Shown in pieces: positions 58,601 through 64,000 of a stretch of 64,000 nt of DNA (within the stretch, counting starts at the first letter, position 1; the number at the start of each line of letters is the position of its first letter). The DNA lies in NCBI RefSeq assembly GCF_963675165.1, contig NC_087387.1, positions 4,490,990 to 4,554,989 on the forward strand. The letters run 5' to 3'. The notes under the pieces are model-generated. The model searched no databases. It had not been told where the DNA came from and saw nothing but the letters and a program-made list of their open reading frames with translations. The translations under genes were made by a program, and so were the position numbers. The DNA is from Halichondria panicea (taxonomy: Eukaryota; Porifera; Demospongiae; Suberitida; Halichondriidae).

Positions 58601-61600
58601 TAAGCTAACAGTTCTATCGATATATTTATATAGGACAACGCAACTTTCGTGTTAAGCTTTGGATTATATTTGTTGTTTAACCCAGTATTGTCGGTGGAAG
58701 ACAACTTCTCAATCTGCTCTCTATAGGAGATAGTTGATGGGCCCGAACATTGATGCTGCTCTATAATAGCACAACAAGAACTCATTTGCATTATCATAGT
58801 CTCGCAAACTTAATTGTGCGTAAAAACGACTATAATGTCTTACTAAGAGTTCATTAGGAAGAGTACGCAACTCCACTAACCGTAGTAAGCATTCTGTCTA
58901 ACCTACGTCACAATCACATGCTGTTGTATAAACTGTAAAATCTTAGCGATGATGGATGAATAAGTTAGTGAGGTTACCACTAATTTTATTCATTACTTTT
59001 CCTTATCAGCATTGTTATTGTTATTGTTGTATCTCAAGTGGCTGTGGTTACATGCAATAGTGAGTTTGCCTCCTGTGTAGGCTTGAGGCTATTATGCTCC
59101 AAATTTTACCGATTATTCTATTCTCCAATTCCCAAGCTATAGCCTATTATTCTCAGTGATTTAGCCCATTATTCTCATAAAAAAAATCATTATTCTTCAT
59201 TAAAATCACAATAAAATCATCTTTTGATAAATTGCAACACAAGGAAGTCTCTACATAATGATATAATAATGTACATAGTCCTGAAGAGCATTGTCTTGCT
59301 GATCACCAAACGAAGTGCCTTGAGTTGATCCAACATCGATATGTCTCTACTTGTTGGAACTGGAATTGGCTTCAGTAGGTTCAGTAATCTAATCTCTTGA
59401 TTTTCTTCAGATTCCATATAAAGTACTAGTAGTCTACTATACTGTCTATGGTCTGTCTTTACCGGTAAGGCTAGCTAGCTGCAGTCTAGCCCAGAAATCA
59501 GATCAGAGTACAATAACAATGGTAATTGTGCTTTATTTAGAATGTTAGCCACGTGGCATAATTATTCCCACCCACTCTACCGTTTATTCCCGCATAATTC
59601 CTAATGCTCCAAGCTACCTATTATTCTCAAAATTATGCTCGCATAATCGCCGCATCCCTACTCCTGTGTACAGTCTATTTGAGTAGCGTACTCTTCCTCT
59701 TGGTCTTATTTGTGTTATAGGACTCTTTCTGTAGCTACAATTCTTTGCTTTTGGTTCATGTACTTTTTCATGCACTCGGCATTTGTCATGGATCACAGCA
59801 AAGGCTTTTCTTATTTCGCCCTGTAATAATAATAATTATTATGACTGATGGTATGTACCTAATCTATACGCACTTTAATTATTATTATACTTGGTTATGG
59901 CTTTATGTGACATATTTTTCTATTTCACGCATGCAGGTGATGCTGAGAAGTCAAAGGCAGTATCTTACAATTGCAGTGAACTGAGTGCAGACTTGCTATG
60001 GTTAACTAACTATGTTTAAAAAACATTTTTTTGTATATCCTCATCAATACTGTATTGATGTATTGTTGTTTTTATTGTTGTTTATTGTTTTTTTATTGTT
60101 GTTTAATGTTTGAAATTGATTTAGCACAATACAATCAGCACAGCTGTTTCAGCACATCAGAATTTAGCACATGTGCCAGTTTAGCACACCAGGTTGTTTA
60201 GCACATGTGCAAACGTGCTAAAACTGGAGACATTCGTTTAGCACGGTTTTCCGTGCTAAATTAGCACATCTTTTTTCTCTGTGTAGACTATTACGTTCTG
60301 TTCAACAATCTTCATTTAACAATAATTCAATTCCACAAGATCGCAATTATAACTCTAACATCACAAAACAACTCTAACACACTGTCCTTTTACACTCCTG
60401 AACACTTCTTGTTTGTTAGGTTCTAAACTGGTTTTGACGGCATCTTACTCAGTAGGAGAGAGGGATTAACACCTTGGGTGTACATGCAGTCATACACTAT
60501 TGCACAACAATACCAAATAAGTACATGCAGATGTAGTCTATTTAACACTATAACTTCTATAATACAATAACAAACAAATACTACGCACAAACAATAACCA
60601 ACTAAGAAACGTACTAGTCTTTCACACTCCTACCCACCTCTCCTGCGATAAACTTGTTGCGTCTGCATTTCCGCTGCTTTTCCCTTGTCGATATTTCACT
60701 GTGTATTGGTACGGCTGCAGGAACAAGCTCTATCGTGTCAATCTCGCATTTTTCTCTTTGACTCTGGCTCAAGTAGGATCCAGACTTCCAGGCTTCCATC
60801 CTCGTGTCTTCGATCAACACCATCGCACTGTCTTGCCTGCACATAGTCGTCTGCCAGGCTTCCAGCCTCGTTTCCACTCTTGGGCTTCTTCTCCGGCAAC
60901 CAGATTTTGAGATCTGCCCCCATAGTTTCTAACAACTGTTAAACTACTAGCTTGTCCAAAACTTCTTCCAAAGTCTCGCACCCAGCCACCCAGCCATCCA
61001 CTTCTTTGCTAGGTCTGTTAGCCTCACTGCTAGCTCGTCTCGTTCTCGCTTTTTCGGGTAGTTCGAAATCGTCTGCGATAACTCTCTTTGCTCACGTTAT
61101 ACCGTCTCAGAATCGCCTCTTTAACTCGATGATAGTAAACTTCCTCACTTCCTCTTCCGCACCCAATGCTGCATACGCCTGCTGCACCTTTCCAGTCAGC
61201 TGGGGGGCAAGCTTGAAGACCCACTGATCCTCAGGCACTTCGTACACCGACATCATACGTTCACACGTTGTTAGATAGGCCTCGATGTCTTCCGAATCCG
61301 ATAACTTCGACAACCATACCTTTGCTCGACCCGCTCGCTCCTGTTCTCGAGCACCACTATGCTCCATCCAGCTCTTCCATCTGCTCTTGCATCTGCCTTA
61401 TCTGCAGCTAATGTGCAGCCTCCCGTTTGGCATCGCGTCTAGCATTCTCCTGGTCTCGCAACTGTCGTTCTTCCAGTAGCATCTGTAGAATCCACTCCAT
61501 GCTGCCTTGGTCCTGCACCATAGATGCATTGTAGACTCTCCCAAAATGTGTACTCGTACTCATAAACCGTCCAGTCGTTTTCAATTAAAACCAGTCCTTC

Positions 61601-63941
61601 CCATTGAGTCTCAAGTACGTCTAGCTCAATAGGATCCCACCGCTGCTACCAAATGTAAAAGATCCACTCTTGACTATTACGTTCTCACAATTCAGTTCAA
61701 CAATCTTCATTTAACAATAATTCAACAGTATCAATTCCACAACATCACAATAACTCTAACATCACAAAACAACTCTACACACTGTCCTTTTTATACACTC
61801 CTGAACACTTTTTGTTTGTCAGGTTAATTCTAAACTAGTTTGATGGCATCTTACTCAGCAGGAGAGAGGGATTAACACCTTGGGTGTACAGTCATACACT
61901 ATTGCACAACAATACCAATATTAACTTCTATAATCAAGCTAAGGCATGCAAGAACCCTTGCCTGAACATAACCTATACAATAACAAACAAATACTACGCA
62001 CAAACAATAACCAACTAAGAAACGTACTAGTCTTTCACATACAAATACAGCACTATTGCATCCAGGTAAGCAGACTCAGAATTACACAAAACGACAGACA
62101 GACATAGCCTCGTTCCCAGGCCTTACTTTTTCTTGCTGTTGTCACTGTTCATCCATAAACACATAGTGAAGCAGCAAAGAATAAAATGGGCGTACAGTTA
62201 AGAAAAAGTAAGGCCTGGTTTGGGAAATCGCGTGATCCACAAGGATTTTTATGAACGTGGGCGATATGTAGCCCACAATCGTGACGTAAGGTATTCTCCC
62301 ACGCATTCAGAGTAAGACTGTACTGTACTATACTGCACTGAGACAACCACCAAGCTGTGCTGCAAGTCAGATCAGAGAACCAGCGTGGCCAGCTCTGGTG
62401 GCAGTAGCTACCTGCTATATGATAATGATGACTAAGCTATTCTACTATAGCATGTAGAAAGACACAAGAAAAGGTAATAGTCTGATAGAATCTAAACACA
62501 CAATCTAGATCATCTAGCTAAGCCTAAGGTATAGCTAGCTATAGTGCTTGCAAACTTCCAGTTCCAAGTCCATGTCCAGCTTGCTGCAGGCAAAGTTTTA
62601 TTAGTCGTAGACCTCTGCGTGGGCAGTCCAACATCTCTAGCTCAGTATGCCCACGCTCATTTTCACCCTTCTACCACCCTTCTACCCTCACGCGACTTCC
62701 CGATACAGGCTCTCCTTTTTCCTAACTCTACGTCTATTTCTTCTTTATTCCTCCAATTAATACCGTATTTTATCTCATTGAACGAATAATACAGTATTTT
62801 ATCTTATTGAACGATTGTGATAAAGAACAGAAAAAGGAGAGCCTGTGTAGAGGCTAAGACAGACAGACAAAATGACCTGCCACTGCTGTAACCCGATTTG
62901 TGCCTCGGCCTCGTGTTAATTTCTTAAGTTTATGTTTACTGAATTTCTCCCCACATGTAGGTTGAGAAATGGGTGAATGATTTTGTGGAGGAGTGCAAGC
63001 TGATGAGCCAGCTCCGTCACCCTAACATAGTACAGTTCCTGGGGGTATGCTATCTCCCTGAAGCCCAACTTCCCGTTCTACTGATGGAAAAGTTACAAAC
63101 CAGCCTCGACAGACTTCTAGAAACCAACCCCAACCTTCCAACCGACCTCAAAGTACACCTTCTGACAGGGACAGGCCAAGGAGTAGTTTTTTTGCACAGC
63201 CATACTCCACCTATTGCGCATCGAGATCTGTCTGCCAAAAACATTCTAGTCGATAATGGCTTCACTGCCAAGATAGCGGACATGGGTGTTTCTAGAATCG
63301 TGAATATTCGGCCTGGCCGGCTAGCTGCCACGATGACTCAAATGCCAGGCACTGGTGTGTACATGCCACCAGAAGTAGCTCAAGAGGAAGGGGTAACACG
63401 ATACAACACTGCTATAGACATCTTCTCCTTTGGTGTAGTATCTCTGTTCACAATGACGCAAACCTTCCCAAAAGATGTCAAACCTGCAACATACTATGAT
63501 CTAGTTACAAGGAAGATAGTTGGCCGATCAGAAATCGAACGCCGTGAAGATTACATTGTGCCAATGAAAGTAGCTCTTGGTGAGACCCACCCCCTAGTCC
63601 TGTTGACCCTTAATTGTCTGCAGTACCGTCCTGAAGATCGACCAACTGCTTTAACAGTGTTGGAACAATTGGTGGAGGTTGCAACAACCCTCCCTCAAAA
63701 CTGCACCCTGACTAAGTTGGAGCTGATTCAACAGGTCGAAAGTAAAGACAATGAGGTCAATAGATTGCAGGCTGAAAATGAAACTCTTCAAGCTGATAAT
63801 CGAGAGCTAATTCACAGACTGGAACAACAGACCACGGAGTTGGAAGCTCAACGTAAGGAAATTGATCGTCTTTTCAGATTAGTGAAGTCTACACAGCCTC
63901 TGGAACAGGGACAGAGAAAAGTGACTGTGGCTCAGCTGAAG
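55649..63941 (+). CDS. TKL-like protein kinase with C-terminal coiled coil, at least two exons, continuing past the window
   Basis: Exon 1 (55649-55840) and exon 2 (62961-63941) join in phase 0. Exon 1 encodes the glycine loop (GTGAYGNV, residues 30-37) and the ATP Lys (AAKK, Lys50). Exon 2 gives the C-helix Glu (about 74), HRDLSAKN (His151-Asn158), DMG in place of DFG (171-173), a PPE in place of APE, and the usual C-lobe Asp-Arg motifs (DIFSFG, RPEDRPT). All catalytic residues are present, so it should be active. HRDLSAKN lies between Tyr-kinase and TKL patterns; specificity is not certain. A coiled coil follows (about 310-380). At 63941 the reading QLK is followed by a consensus donor GTGAGG, so the TGA at 63957-63959 is probably intronic and more exons lie beyond the edge. 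The 7.1-kb intron carries the nested mobile elements. Confidence 0.88.
55975..56117. repeat. dispersed repeat family X, copy 4, left part (right part 62045-62103)
   Basis: The sequence reads like 10940-11096 (CGGCGTTAATTTGGGG to GCTATCCATGGTACAA). It breaks at GGTACAA, and its continuation (ATACAGCACTATTGCATCCA) resumes at 62045, on the far side of the LTR retrotransposon. Confidence 0.85.
56134..60286. mobile_element. 4.15-kb DNA transposon-like element with 24-bp TIRs and subterminal motif clusters
   Basis: The ends read CTACACAGAGAAAAGAGGTG and the reverse complement, 24 bp with two mismatches. Each end is followed by a cluster of short TTAGCAC/GTGCTAA motifs over about 200-300 bp, the style of transposase-binding subterminal repeats. 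The element interrupts the left LTR; the intact LTR at 61654 is the empty site. No transposase was recognised. Inside are C20 and C19 runs, an ATTATTCTC-rich repeat region (about 59090-59660) and small frames such as 59217-59417 (minus) without known homology. No clear target duplication could be read. Confidence 0.8.
56657..56676. repeat. C20 homopolymer
   Basis: Twenty C bases followed by TAAA, close to the CAGGGTGTCATACAGG-type MITE end at about 56808-56848. A second run of nineteen C is at 57858-57876. Confidence 0.9.
60738..61367 (-). pseudogene. degraded gag of the LTR retrotransposon
   Basis: Overlapping minus-strand frames (61107-61367, 61030-61224, 60738-60935) carry capsid-like and SCAN-like features: KLSDSEDIEAYLTTCERMM, WVFKLAPQLTGKVQQAY and a LADDYVQAR piece. 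The reading frame shifts several times and stops upstream (near 61410), so it is not functional. No protease, reverse transcriptase or integrase was seen. Confidence 0.75.
62105..62856. repeat. dispersed repeat family Y, copy 2
   Basis: Same orientation and boundaries as 11839-12561, with extra short insertions (for example around 62270-62320). It starts directly after the repeat X piece and ends about 100 bp before exon 2 of the kinase gene. Confidence 0.8.
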
Positions 63942-64000
63942 GTGAGGCTCATGCAGTGAAATAATTCTAGTATTGATATTACTCAACTTCACACAGTATT

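Larger units (their letters stand above)
56118..62039 (-). mobile_element. LTR retrotransposon, gag only, with its 3' LTR split by a DNA transposon
   Basis: The right LTR is 61654-62039 (386 bp, TG...CA on either strand). The left LTR is 56118-56133 plus 60287-60626, the two parts separated by the DNA transposon. Direct repeats TACAA flank the whole (56113-56117 and 62040-62044). The element is on the minus strand, so the right LTR is 5'. Just inside it the minus strand reads TGGTAGCAG, which could prime from the 3' end of initiator tRNA-Met. Just before the 3' LTR is a purine-rich tract (AGGAGAGGTGGGTAGGAG). The 1027-bp interior holds only degraded gag-like frames and no pol, so the element is non-autonomous. 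Confidence 0.9.

Noticed and set aside
59217-59417. 66-codon minus-strand frame with a protein-like start (MESEENQEIRLLNLLKPIP).
   Set aside because: No family recognised, it lies inside a mobile element and ends in hydrophobic low-complexity sequence. Not enough to call a gene.
63942-63959. TGA at 63957-63959 as the end of the kinase.
   Set aside because: AAG|GTGAGG is a consensus donor 16 bases upstream, so this part is probably intron. The next exon lies beyond the window.

Overview
The window looks like nuclear DNA of an early-branching animal, most likely a demosponge. The grounds are spliced genes with GT-AG introns, animal housekeeping genes (a complete TMEM245 homologue and an FMC1 homologue), a eukaryotic elongator tRNA-Met inside an intron, AT-rich CATG/TGCA-rich spacers, and several protein types known as large families in sponge genomes (beta-helix repeat membrane proteins, CARD-like/NB-ARC proteins, caspase-like proteases, TKL-like kinases). 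The species assignment is inference.

Layout. 1-2116 holds the 3' part of a beta-helix/Cys-rich/multi-TM surface protein gene (+). 3108-7052 is a four-exon gene (+) for a membrane-anchored CARD-like-NB-ARC protein, interrupted by one in-frame TGA just after its P-loop. 7187-8265 is a stray TMEM245 last exon split by a foldback element. 8266-13769 is repeat-rich and gene-poor. 13770-16600 is FMC1 (+, three exons). 17528-20080 is a caspase-like cysteine protease (-, three exons). 21150-30087 is a tandem array of three extra copies of the 3' end of TMEM245, followed by the complete ten-exon TMEM245 gene (30088-36942, -). A 191-bp divergent promoter separates it from an eight-exon coiled-coil/basic protein gene (37134-41486, +). 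43411-47964 (-) is a second beta-helix surface protein gene carrying two frameshifts and one nonsense codon. 48000-55648 is repeats, including a P-like DNA transposon. 55649 to the right edge is a protein kinase gene (+) whose 7.1-kb first intron contains a three-level nest of mobile elements.

The exon models for TMEM245, FMC1, the protease, the coiled-coil protein, the NB-ARC gene and the kinase were built by hand from splice signals; every junction keeps phase and summed lengths are multiples of three. Several genes have a signalling or immune flavour (CARD-like/NB-ARC protein, caspase-like protease, kinase with coiled coil, variable surface proteins), but nothing in the sequence shows that they act together. 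The unusual points are the membrane-bound NB-ARC architecture with its single stop, the amplified TMEM245 3' exon cassette, and the nested transposons with recognisable target duplications and empty sites.
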